Source: an uncultured Clostridiaceae bacterium | Lineage (GTDB): Bacteria; Bacillota; Clostridia; Clostridiales; Oxobacteraceae | NCBI GenBank assembly: GCA_937900065.1 | Contig: CALCDS010000101.1 | Coordinates: 1 to 5,414 of the forward strand | Direction of reading: 5' to 3' | DNA: 5,414 bases | Shown: positions 1 to 5,364 of the stretch, piece after piece | How the letters are laid out: each line of letters opens with the position of its first letter | Position numbering within the stretch: the stretch's first letter is position 1 | The notes under the pieces: generated by a model | The model's database searches: none | What the model was told of the DNA's origin: nothing | What the model saw: the letters and a program-made list of their open reading frames with translations, nothing else | Program-made: the position numbers and the translations under genes

Positions 1-68
1 GAGCTCTTTTTTATGCTTAAAATTGAAACTATAATTAATTTTATGCGGCAGAAAAACATTATCAACAA

Positions 69-100
69 TTAAAAAAAATAAAACAGATAAGTCTCCTTAC
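69..100 (-). terminator. Weak candidate terminator of the peptidase gene
   Basis: Starting about 13 nt after the peptidase stop, the minus strand reads GTAAG-GAGA-CTTAT, a short stem of four Watson-Crick pairs plus one G-U pair with a GAGA loop. It is followed by CTGTTTTATTTTTTTT. The T-tract is convincing but the stem is short and AT-rich, so this may be only a weak intrinsic terminator. Confidence 0.35.
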
Positions 101-112
101 ATGAAACAAACC

Positions 113-1045
113 TTACTTTAGCGCCCTTTCAATTATTTCTATATATGCTCTATAATCTGGTTTCTCACTGAGCACATCGCCATACCAGGGCTTCTCTGAT
201 TCAATATTATCGCCGAAAAAGCGGGCTTTATAAATAATCTCAGGGCGGTATTCAAAATGCAATATATCAAAATGGCTCCACTTGCCGCCCCATATAAAAT
301 TATATTTTTCAAAAACAGCTGGAACTTCATGAGGGTAATTTGCCAATCTCTTAGCCCCTTCGCTTTGGGAGGCCCATTTCCAGTAATCTCTTTTATTTCT
401 GGCAAGGTCTATGGCAATCCCGAAAGAATGGGGGCTTAACCTCCTGGTGCCTGCGATATAGCGGTAATTGAACGTACCGCTGGATGGAAGCACTACAGAG
501 CGGATATCGTTCCTTTTGGCCATAATTTCAGATAGCTCATTTAAGGCTCCACAAAGAGCATCTGCAGCTTTATTGTTACGATTGAATTGGTAATAACCGC
601 AACCGGTTTTAATGGTTTTAAGATTGGATTGAACCTGCACACTGGAATTTCCATATACATCATGGAGCAGGCTGTATACCCTGAATCGTCCGGGGTCAAA
701 ATCATTTTTCATGAGCTCTTTTATACCATAAAGGGGATAAATCTGCTCCATCATGTCTTGTATATCGCAGTTTTCCATCTTTTCATCCGGACTTTTTAGC
801 CTTTTATCATCATACAATATACGGTTTCCGGATTTCATAATAATATATACTTTACCATCTACGGATTCAACTTTGGTAACATATCCGGGATAGGCCATCA
901 TGATGCACAAAATATCCCTTTTTACCATGGTATCATATTCCTGATTACTATTATCCGATAATAGATTTTTCACCGGTATTTTTCTTATGCATCCGGTCGC
1001 TGCCAAGATAACAATCAACAATATACATAAACATGCTTTTTTCAT
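113..1045 (-). CDS. M15-family zinc metallopeptidase, putative lipoprotein (VanY/CwlK-like peptidoglycan peptidase)
   Basis: This is probably a surface-anchored peptidoglycan peptidase that cuts peptide stems, either a D,D-carboxypeptidase or an L-Ala-D-Glu-type endopeptidase. The start chosen here is the ATG at 1045 (310 aa). It has GAGG 5 nt upstream and AGGA 10 nt upstream, and it places a KK-start signal peptide at the N-terminus. A longer in-frame ATG at 1066 would add seven charged residues before the signal. Residues 1-19 form a signal with a hydrophobic core ending in ATGC, so Cys19 is the likely lipidated residue, although Ala at -3 is a weaker lipobox than Leu. The M15 domain covers roughly residues 145-275. 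The SPHSFGIAID motif supplies zinc ligands His206 and Asp213, and WSHFDILHFE supplies the third ligand His263 and the probable general base Asp260. The D-x-x-H-F-E form resembles M15C enzymes such as CwlK and phage endolysin Ply500. Residues 20-140 match no domain I recognise. The gene stands alone, with a GC content near 40% like bglB. The fold assignment is secure; the exact bond cleaved is not. Confidence 0.9.
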   Translation of the reverse strand: MKKACLCILLIVILAATGCIRKIPVKNLLSDNSNQEYDTMVKRDILCIMMAYPGYVTKVESVDGKVYIIMKSGNRILYDDKRLKSPDEKMENCDIQDMMEQIYPLYGIKELMKNDFDPGRFRVYSLLHDVYGNSSVQVQSNLKTIKTGCGYYQFNRNNKAADALCGALNELSEIMAKRNDIRSVVLPSSGTFNYRYIAGTRRLSPHSFGIAIDLARNKRDYWKWASQSEGAKRLANYPHEVPAVFEKYNFIWGGKWSHFDILHFEYRPEIIYKARFFGDNIESEKPWYGDVLSEKPDYRAYIEIIERALK

Positions 1046-1061
1046 ATGCACCTCATCCTTT
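1046..1061 (-). promoter_or_regulatory. Ribosome binding site deciding the peptidase start
   Basis: Read on the minus strand, this stretch contains AAAGGATGAGGTG before CATATG. Both AGGA and GAGG lie at workable distances from the ATG at 1045. The upstream ATG at 1066 has no comparable purine-rich site, so the shorter protein is preferred. Confidence 0.75.
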
Positions 1062-1085
1062 TGCATGGAACTAAATATTGTTCTT

Positions 1086-1115
1086 ATTATGTGTAAATAA
1101 ATATGGTTTTATCAG
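1086..1115 (-). promoter_or_regulatory. Candidate sigma-A promoter of the peptidase gene
   Basis: On the minus strand CTGATA (1115-1110, four of six matches to the -35 consensus) is separated by 18 nt from CATAAT (1091-1086, five of six matches to the -10). Transcription would begin near 1079, leaving a leader of about 34 nt before the ATG at 1045. The region is AT-rich, so chance matches are possible. Confidence 0.4.
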
Positions 1116-1136
1116 GATAGCGCACTTGCTTTCCTG
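1113..1136. repeat. Imperfect inverted repeat at the peptidase promoter
   Basis: CAGGA at 1113-1117 pairs with TCCTG at 1132-1136. After one mismatch, AGC (1119-1121) pairs with GCT (1128-1130), leaving a 6-nt centre. The repeat overlaps the candidate -35 of the peptidase gene by three bases, so it could be an operator. On the plus strand a run of six T (1142-1147) begins 5 nt after the stem, so a poor plus-strand terminator is an alternative. Confidence 0.35.
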
Positions 1137-1258
1137 GCAGCTTTTTTATATTTACAAATAATTAACCCATTTTTAATAGCTAATTAATCTATATGCTTTA
1201 TCATACATAATGTAAACTTTTTATTTAACCCCTCTTTTCTCTAATAATTTCTATAAGG

Positions 1259-1290
1259 AAGTAGCCCGTGATGGGCTATTTGTGTTTTTT
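1259..1290 (+). terminator. Plus-strand rho-independent terminator-like hairpin with no upstream gene
   Basis: AAGTAGCCC (1259-1267) pairs with GGGCTATTT (1273-1281), a 9-bp stem with one G-U pair and a GTGAT loop. It is followed closely by GTGTTTTTT. On the plus strand this is a textbook intrinsic terminator. Read from the minus strand the same stem is followed by a sequence with no U-run, so it is a poor terminator for the transporter gene that ends 38 nt away, though it could protect that mRNA's 3' end. No plus-strand gene precedes it. Confidence 0.6.
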
Positions 1291-1327
1291 GTATACAAAG
1301 CTTAAAAGTTCATATTTGTATTAGACT

Positions 1328-2563
1328 CTATCGCATATGCACTATGCACAGCGCCACTGCTATTGCGGCAAACATAACACCCAGATTGAGGAGCATGGGC
1401 AGCGCACAGTTAAGCTGTGAAAGGCTGCCCGCGGCCCACCCCACAGGTGTGCTGATAAGAAAAATAACGGCAAAAATGAGGCTGTTCGTGCGCGCTCGCT
1501 CACCCATCGGGATGACGACCGACATGATTGACTCAAACAAAGGGTTGAGCACGGCAAGGGCAAATGCTTCGCATATGGCGGAGAAAAACACGGGCCATAA
1601 GGCTGCCCACGGGAGGCATCCAAGCAGTACGAGAAGCCCAAGCACATGCAATCCAAGGCCGGCAAGGAGCGGGAAGCGTATGGAGCGCAGATGGATATGC
1701 GGCGTGATTAGCATGTAGACAACGATCGAGGTCGCCGAAGCCACCAGCGGGAAGACTGAAAACAGAGAGTTACTGACGCTATAGGCCCGCGTGATGAAAA
1801 GCGGCCAGAAGGCGGCATGCACGCTGTTGTAGCAGGTGAGGAGTGCCCCGAGAGTCACGCACAGCAACAGGCGCGGCTGCCGGAGCGCGGAAAATGCCTT
1901 GCCAAAGCCCCCGAATGTCAGTGCAAGCACGGATTTGCCTTGGCACTCCTCAATGCGCCACTTACCCTGCCTGCTCTCGTTTGCAAGGCGGTATTGCAGG
2001 ATAAATTTGAGCGTCATCAATAACATAGAGATAAGGTAGATCACGCGCATGGTCGGCACGAGCGTGAAGCGGTCAATGCAAGGAGCGGCAAGCGGCGAAA
2101 GAAAACCCGAGGCGAGGCCGATGAGATTGAGGATAGTGTAGATGTTCACGAGCTTTTCCGTGTCGCCGTCCTCAACAATCATGCAGCTGAAGCAGTTGTT
2201 TATGACCTGCCGCATGCTGTTGAAAAATATTGCCGCCAAAAAATATGGATAACACTGTGCGGTTCCCCACAGCAGGCAGGGAACCGTCCAGCTGAGCAAT
2301 CCAAAAAATAGCATCATCTTCCGTCTGCCGTATTTATCCGTGATGGCGCCCGAAAACAAACCCCACACGAGCTGCAAAGCGAGCCCGAGACTTACAATAA
2401 AGCCGATCTGCCCGTCATTTAGGCCGACAGCTGCCATATAGATGGAAGCAAACGGCATGAAAAGATTGCTTGGTATAGCCCACAGGGGCTCCGTAACCAC
2501 GCAGGCTCTTTGGTTGCCCCTGAGAGAGCGAAGTGTCCGCAAAAGCGGATGCGAATATTTCAT
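1328..2563 (-). CDS. MFS transporter, 12-TM (substrate unknown)
   Basis: This is a major facilitator superfamily secondary transporter of the cytoplasmic membrane; the substrate cannot be told from sequence. The 411 residues show about 12 hydrophobic segments (roughly 26-45, 51-73, 84-100, 104-125, 139-161, 172-190, then 232-255, 267-288, 296-315, 318-345, 361-380, 385-408). A polar central loop at about 193-229 separates the two six-helix halves. The MFS signature motif A lies in the TM2-TM3 loop: Gly72, Asp76, Gly79 and Arg80-Arg81-Lys82 in GAITDKYGRRK. A basic loop with ERAR (residues 355-358) precedes TM11. The ATG is supported by AAAGGAG eight bases upstream, and the family length is normal. 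GC content is about 47-63% in lines I counted, against about 43% in bglB and far lower between genes, which suggests horizontal acquisition. A leader ORF and an operator-like dyad upstream suggest regulation. Drug or metabolite efflux and sugar-related transport are both possible. Confidence 0.9.
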   Translation of the reverse strand: MKYSHPLLRTLRSLRGNQRACVVTEPLWAIPSNLFMPFASIYMAAVGLNDGQIGFIVSLGLALQLVWGLFSGAITDKYGRRKMMLFFGLLSWTVPCLLWGTAQCYPYFLAAIFFNSMRQVINNCFSCMIVEDGDTEKLVNIYTILNLIGLASGFLSPLAAPCIDRFTLVPTMRVIYLISMLLMTLKFILQYRLANESRQGKWRIEECQGKSVLALTFGGFGKAFSALRQPRLLLCVTLGALLTCYNSVHAAFWPLFITRAYSVSNSLFSVFPLVASATSIVVYMLITPHIHLRSIRFPLLAGLGLHVLGLLVLLGCLPWAALWPVFFSAICEAFALAVLNPLFESIMSVVIPMGERARTNSLIFAVIFLISTPVGWAAGSLSQLNCALPMLLNLGVMFAAIAVALCIVHMR

Positions 2564-2570
2564 TTTTTAT

Positions 2571-2579
2571 TCTCCTTTA
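2571..2579 (-). promoter_or_regulatory. Transporter ribosome binding site overlapping the leader stop codon
   Basis: The minus strand reads TAAAGGAGA. TAA ends the leader ORF and AAAGGAG is the binding site for the transporter ATG at 2563, spaced eight bases. A ribosome finishing the leader would stop on this site. A short stem ATTCT/AGAAT (2584-2588 with 2569-2573) could partly cover it when the leader is not being translated, but the stem is only 5 bp and AT-rich. Confidence 0.6.
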
Positions 2580-2648
2580 CTTAAGAATGGCATCACCTCC
2601 TTTCGCAAAAGTTTCACCGGCTGCCGCCGAATATATGAATGCATTCAT
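2577..2648 (-). CDS. Short leader ORF (23 codons) upstream of the MFS transporter
   Basis: The ATG at 2648 opens a 23-codon frame that begins MNAFIYSAAAGETF and ends in AILK before TAA at 2579-2577. Its ribosome binding site AGGAGGAG (2663-2656) is strong and sits 7 nt from the start. The stop is fused to the transporter's binding site as TAAAGGAG, with 13 nt between the stop and the transporter's ATG, an arrangement typical of translational coupling or attenuation. I do not recognise the peptide. It has no signal sequence or membrane segment. It could be a regulatory leader peptide, as known for several resistance genes in Gram-positives, a device to load ribosomes onto the transporter mRNA, or a real small protein. 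The translation signals are strong; the role is inference. Confidence 0.6.
   Translation of the reverse strand: MNAFIYSAAAGETFAKGGDAILK
2592..2604 (-). promoter_or_regulatory. Internal 13-nt full anti-Shine-Dalgarno match inside the leader ORF
   Basis: GAAAGGAGGTGAT on the minus strand is a perfect complement of the 3' end of Bacillus/Clostridium 16S rRNA. It lies within codons 15-19 of the leader ORF, about 29 nt before the transporter start, too far to serve that start directly. An overlapping ATG at 2593 opens only eight codons (stop at 2569-2567) and is only 2 nt from GGAGG, so it is unlikely to start well. The site could pause or hold ribosomes. Confidence 0.5.
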
Positions 2649-2655
2649 TAACTAG

Positions 2656-2663
2656 CTCCTCCT
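2656..2663 (-). promoter_or_regulatory. Strong ribosome binding site of the leader ORF
   Basis: AGGAGGAG on the minus strand is placed 7 nt before the ATG at 2648. A 14-bp perfect palindrome ATGAATG/CATTCAT (2635-2648) begins exactly at that start codon; in RNA it could form a 5-bp stem with a TGCA loop over the start. Confidence 0.65.
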
Positions 2664-2724
2664 TTATTTATTTTTTAAAGCAAAGTCACAAATTTCCAGC
2701 AGGAATATATTTTTAATATGTATA

Positions 2725-2759
2725 TTTATACCAACAGTCCCCTATCCGGTTGGTATCAA
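2725..2759 (-). promoter_or_regulatory. Candidate transporter promoter with overlapping operator-like inverted repeat
   Basis: The perfect 8-bp repeats ATACCAAC (2728-2735) and GTTGGTAT (2749-2756) are separated by 13 nt. Their centres are 21 bp apart, two helical turns, as expected for a dimeric regulator bound to one face. On the minus strand one arm merges with TGGTATAAA (2733-2725), an extended -10 of form TGN-TATAAA. A start near 2718 would give about 70 nt of leader RNA before the short ORF. A TTGATA at 2759-2754 resembles a -35, but its 23-nt spacing is too long to pair with this -10. No regulator gene is in the window. Confidence 0.45.
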
Positions 2760-2804
2760 GCGTTTGCGAAGATTGTTTAATATGAAACATTTTATAAATG
2801 AGAA

Positions 2805-2846
2805 TGTTGCACAATGAATTGTTAATTTATTGTGCAACAGTTTTTT
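2805..2846 (+). terminator. Strong plus-strand terminator-like hairpin upstream of bglB
   Basis: TGTTGCACAAT (2805-2815) pairs perfectly with ATTGTGCAACA (2829-2839). The stem continues inward through one G-U and four A-T pairs (2816-2820 with 2824-2828) to a 3-nt loop. GTTTTTT follows at 2840-2846. On the plus strand this is a strong intrinsic terminator; the minus strand has only a scattered T-run after it. No plus-strand gene ends upstream, and the bglB start lies 240 nt downstream. It may be an insulator, the end of a small RNA or truncated gene, or an attenuator in a long bglB leader. Confidence 0.6.
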
Positions 2847-2966
2847 ATATCCCAATTATGCGGCAGGCTACTTTCTTTTTATAAATAAACAGTAAATTTG
2901 GTAATATATGCATTCTTTTCAGTTATAAAACTTCTATTAGAAATAATAACATAAAATATATTTTTA

Positions 2967-3015
2967 TGCTATTATGGGAATATAAGGTGACATATTTTAT
3001 GCACGTCTGAAAAAT
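2967..3015 (+). promoter_or_regulatory. Candidate promoter(s) of bglB
   Basis: Two weak candidates are visible. TGCTATTAT (2967-2975) is an extended -10 of form TGN-TATTAT without a good -35; it would start RNA near 2982. GTGACA (2987-2992, five of six) is followed after 17 nt by AAAAAT (3010-3015, four of six), starting near 3022. The AT-rich background makes either uncertain. Confidence 0.3.
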
Positions 3016-3074
3016 ATCTTGAATCAGCCTAAAAATCAAGGGTTGAATAATCTTTAGACAACAGTTTATATGGA

Positions 3075-3080
3075 AAGGAG
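3075..3080 (+). promoter_or_regulatory. Ribosome binding site deciding the bglB start
   Basis: AAGGAG with a 7-nt spacer precedes the ATG at 3088. The alternative in-frame ATG at 3070 lies upstream of this site and has no purine-rich sequence at the right distance, so the 3088 start is preferred. Confidence 0.8.
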
Positions 3081-3087
3081 CGATACT

Positions 3088-5364
3088 ATGGATGTTAAAA
3101 AGGTCGTATCGAAAATGACTTTAGAGGAAAAGGCAAGCTTATGTTCAGGGCGTGACTTCTGGCATACAAAGGCAATAGAAAGGCTTAAAGTGCCTGAAGT
3201 TATGTTAAGTGACGGGCCTCACGGGCTTCGCAAACAGGACCAGACTAAAGAGAATGCAGGTATCAATGACAGCATAAAGGCAGTATGTTTTCCTGCGGCT
3301 TGTGCAATGGCGGCATCCTTTGATAGGAAACTTATTTATGAAGTTGGAAGAGCCATAGGTGATGAGTGTCAGCATGAAAACATAAGCACGATTTTAGGAC
3401 CTGCAGTTAATATAAAGCGTTCTCCTTTATGCGGCAGAAACTTTGAATATTTCTCTGAAGATCCATACTTGACAACAGAGATGGCTGCAAGCCATATAAA
3501 AGGCGTGCAAAGCAGGAACATAGGAACAAGCATCAAACATTTTCTGGCCAATAACCAGGAGCATAGAAGGATGAGCTCAAGTTCCGAAATTGATGAAAGG
3601 ACCCTTAGGGAAATTTATCTTGCAGCTTTTGAGGGTGCAATAAAGGACGCGAAGCCATGGACCGTTATGTGCTCTTATAATAAAATAAACGGAACTTTTG
3701 CTTCTGAAAACAAGAGATTTTTGACAGATATATTGAGAAATGAATGGGGTTTTGAAGGCTATGTAATGAGCGACTGGGGAGCAGTAAACGACAGGGTCAA
3801 AGGCATAGAGGCAGGACTTGACCTTGAAATGCCGGGCTCAAATGGTTTAAATGATTCCAGAATCGTTCAGGCGGTAAAAGAAGGCAGGCTGGATGAAAAG
3901 ATACTAGATAAGGCTGTAGAGAGAATTTTAAACATAATAAACAGATATATTGAAAACAGAAAACCTGACACCAAGTGGGATATGGAGGCTCATCACAATC
4001 TTGCCACAAAATTTGCAGGAGAATGTATTGTGCTTCTTAAAAATGAAGGCATTTTGCCTCTTAAGAAGGGCAGCAGGATTGCATTTATAGGAAAATTTGC
4101 TGAAAAGCCAAGGTATCAGGGCGGGGGAAGTTCCCATGTCAATTCTTTCAAAGTAGAGAACGCACTTTCAGTTGTAGAAGGCGTAGCTGATGTTACGTAT
4201 GCACAAGGCTATGATGATGACAAAGATGTGGTTGATGAAGAGCTGATAAGGCAGGCACAGGAAGCTGCAAAAAAGGCCAAGGCGGCTGTTATATTTGCAG
4301 GGCTTCCGGATTCTTTCGAGTCTGAAGGCTATGACAGAACCCATATGCGTATGCCCGACTGCCAAAATGAACTTATCAGAAGAGTCGCTAAGGTGCAGCC
4401 CAATACGATTGTTGTGCTTCATAATGGTTCTCCGGTTGAGATGCCTTGGGCAGATGATGTAAAGGGCATATTGGAGACTTATCTTGGAGGCCAGGGAGTA
4501 GGCAGAGCATGCGTTGACGTATTGTTTGGCGATGTAAATCCAAGCGGAAAGCTTCCTGAAACTTTCCCGAGAAAGCTTCAGGACAACCCGTCTTATCTGT
4601 ATTATCATGGTGAAGGAGACAGAGTGGAATACAGGGAAGGCGTGTTTGTCGGTTATCGTTATTACGATGCAAAGGATATGGACGTATTGTTCCCGTTTGG
4701 CTTTGGGCTTAGCTATACAACATTTGATTACTCAAACCTTAAGTTGAGCTCAAAAGAAATAAAGGATACTGATAAACTTACGGTTAATGTAGATGTTACA
4801 AACATCGGCAATAGAGCGGGGAAAGAAATTGTAGAGTTGTATGTGGGAGAGAAAAACCCTAATGTCATAAGGCCTGTAAAGGATCTTAGAGGATTTGAAA
4901 AGATAAGCTTAAACCCCGGTGAAACCAAGACCGTTAAATTCACTTTAGATAAACGTGCTTTTGCTTATTATAATACGCAAATAAATGATTGGTATGCGGA
5001 AAGTGGAGACTATGAAATACTCATCGGAAAATCCTCAAGAAACATCGTGCTTAAAGATACGGTCCATGTAAAGGCCTCAAAGATGCTGCCTTTTAAATTG
5101 ACTGTAAATACTACATTTGGAGATTTATTTGAAAGGCCGGAGATCGCAAGGGAATTAAAGCCTCTTGTGGATGCATTGAAAGCATCTATGGGAGGACAGG
5201 AAGAGAAAGGGGCAGGGTCAGAGGCAATAACTGAAGATATGAACAATGCCATGCTTAAGTATATGCCTTTGCGCGGGATTTTAAGTTTCGGGAATGTGAA
5301 TATCACATATGATAAGCTTGAAGCCATGGTTGATGAGATAAACAAAAAGCTTTTCAAGAATTAA
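3088..5364 (+). CDS. bglB: Cytoplasmic GH3 beta-glucosidase, BglB-type
   Basis: The enzyme hydrolyses terminal beta-glucosyl residues of cellobiose and short cello-oligosaccharides or aryl-glucosides by a retaining mechanism. It has no signal peptide, so it should act in the cytoplasm on imported sugars. The 758 residues are close in length to the 755-aa BglB of Clostridium thermocellum, which it strongly resembles from memory. The N-terminal barrel (about 1-300) carries SDGPHGLRK with Asp42, CGRNFEYFSEDP with Arg117, Lys150-His151, and the nucleophile Asp229 in GYVMSDWGA. The alpha/beta sandwich (about 313-525) carries the acid/base Glu413 in ESEGYDR. FPFGFGLSYT (about 535-544) leads into a fibronectin-III-like domain (about 560-655), and residues 666-758 form a C-terminal extension with a Gly/Glu-rich linker near 702-712. 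There is no PA14 insertion. The start at 3088 follows the ribosome binding site. The gene is intact and divergent from the transporter; its terminator is not in the window. Xylosidase side activity is possible. Confidence 0.93.
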   Translation: MDVKKVVSKMTLEEKASLCSGRDFWHTKAIERLKVPEVMLSDGPHGLRKQDQTKENAGINDSIKAVCFPAACAMAASFDRKLIYEVGRAIGDECQHENISTILGPAVNIKRSPLCGRNFEYFSEDPYLTTEMAASHIKGVQSRNIGTSIKHFLANNQEHRRMSSSSEIDERTLREIYLAAFEGAIKDAKPWTVMCSYNKINGTFASENKRFLTDILRNEWGFEGYVMSDWGAVNDRVKGIEAGLDLEMPGSNGLNDSRIVQAVKEGRLDEKILDKAVERILNIINRYIENRKPDTKWDMEAHHNLATKFAGECIVLLKNEGILPLKKGSRIAFIGKFAEKPRYQGGGSSHVNSFKVENALSVVEGVADVTYAQGYDDDKDVVDEELIRQAQEAAKKAKAAVIFAGLPDSFESEGYDRTHMRMPDCQNELIRRVAKVQPNTIVVLHNGSPVEMPWADDVKGILETYLGGQGVGRACVDVLFGDVNPSGKLPETFPRKLQDNPSYLYYHGEGDRVEYREGVFVGYRYYDAKDMDVLFPFGFGLSYTTFDYSNLKLSSKEIKDTDKLTVNVDVTNIGNRAGKEIVELYVGEKNPNVIRPVKDLRGFEKISLNPGETKTVKFTLDKRAFAYYNTQINDWYAESGDYEILIGKSSRNIVLKDTVHVKASKMLPFKLTVNTTFGDLFERPEIARELKPLVDALKASMGGQEEKGAGSEAITEDMNNAMLKYMPLRGILSFGNVNITYDKLEAMVDEINKKLFKN

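Larger units (their letters stand above)
1067..1327. other. AT-rich intergenic region between the peptidase and the transporter
   Basis: I found no convincing coding sequence here: all frames are broken by frequent stops. The region holds the peptidase promoter and its dyad, a plus-strand terminator-like hairpin (1259-1290), and a 12-bp palindrome TTTGTATACAAA at 1288-1299. Base composition is very AT-rich up to about 1325 and then jumps sharply at the transporter's 3' end. Confidence 0.6.
2649..3087. other. Divergent intergenic region between transporter leader and bglB
   Basis: This stretch is very AT-rich and holds regulatory signals rather than genes. In order along the plus strand they are the leader ribosome binding site (minus), the operator-like dyad and promoter (minus), the long hairpin at 2805-2846, the candidate bglB promoters (about 2967-3015) and the bglB ribosome binding site. 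A 20-codon plus-strand frame (2718-2780) lacks a proper ribosome binding site. I saw no recognisable riboswitch, and no catabolite response element between 2870 and 3070. Confidence 0.55.

Noticed and set aside
40..54. 15-bp sequence TTTATGCGGCAGAAA repeated at 3426-3440, with an 11-bp part at 2856-2866
   Set aside because: One copy lies within conserved bglB codons, spacing and context are unrelated, and there is no flanking similarity. Probably chance, though the match is slightly longer than expected.
1046..1066. Longer peptidase starting at the ATG at 1066
   Set aside because: It would add seven charged residues before the signal peptide and has no ribosome binding site, whereas the ATG at 1045 has a good one.
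1344..1718. 124-codon plus-strand ORF opposite the transporter
   Set aside because: It lies fully antisense to the MFS gene, has no ribosome binding site or recognisable domain, and is explained by the GC-rich antisense frame having few stops.
2725..2759. MerR-type promoter with a dyad between -35 and -10
   Set aside because: TTGATA and TATAAA are separated by 23 nt, longer than the 19-20 nt spacing of MerR-family promoters, and the arms overlap the hexamers instead of lying between them.
2761..2846. Possible BglG/LicT-type antiterminator (RAT) site plus terminator before bglB
   Set aside because: A terminator is present, and GATTGTTTA loosely recalls part of a RAT, but the expected paired GCAGGCAAAACC-like half is missing and there is no PTS gene or BglG-type regulator here.
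3070..3087. Longer beta-glucosidase starting at the ATG at 3070
   Set aside because: This ATG precedes the only good ribosome binding site, and starting at 3088 gives the usual N-terminus of BglB-type enzymes.
4168..4608. 146-codon minus-strand ORF inside bglB
   Set aside because: It overlaps an intact, highly conserved GH3 coding region and shows no family features; it is an antisense shadow.
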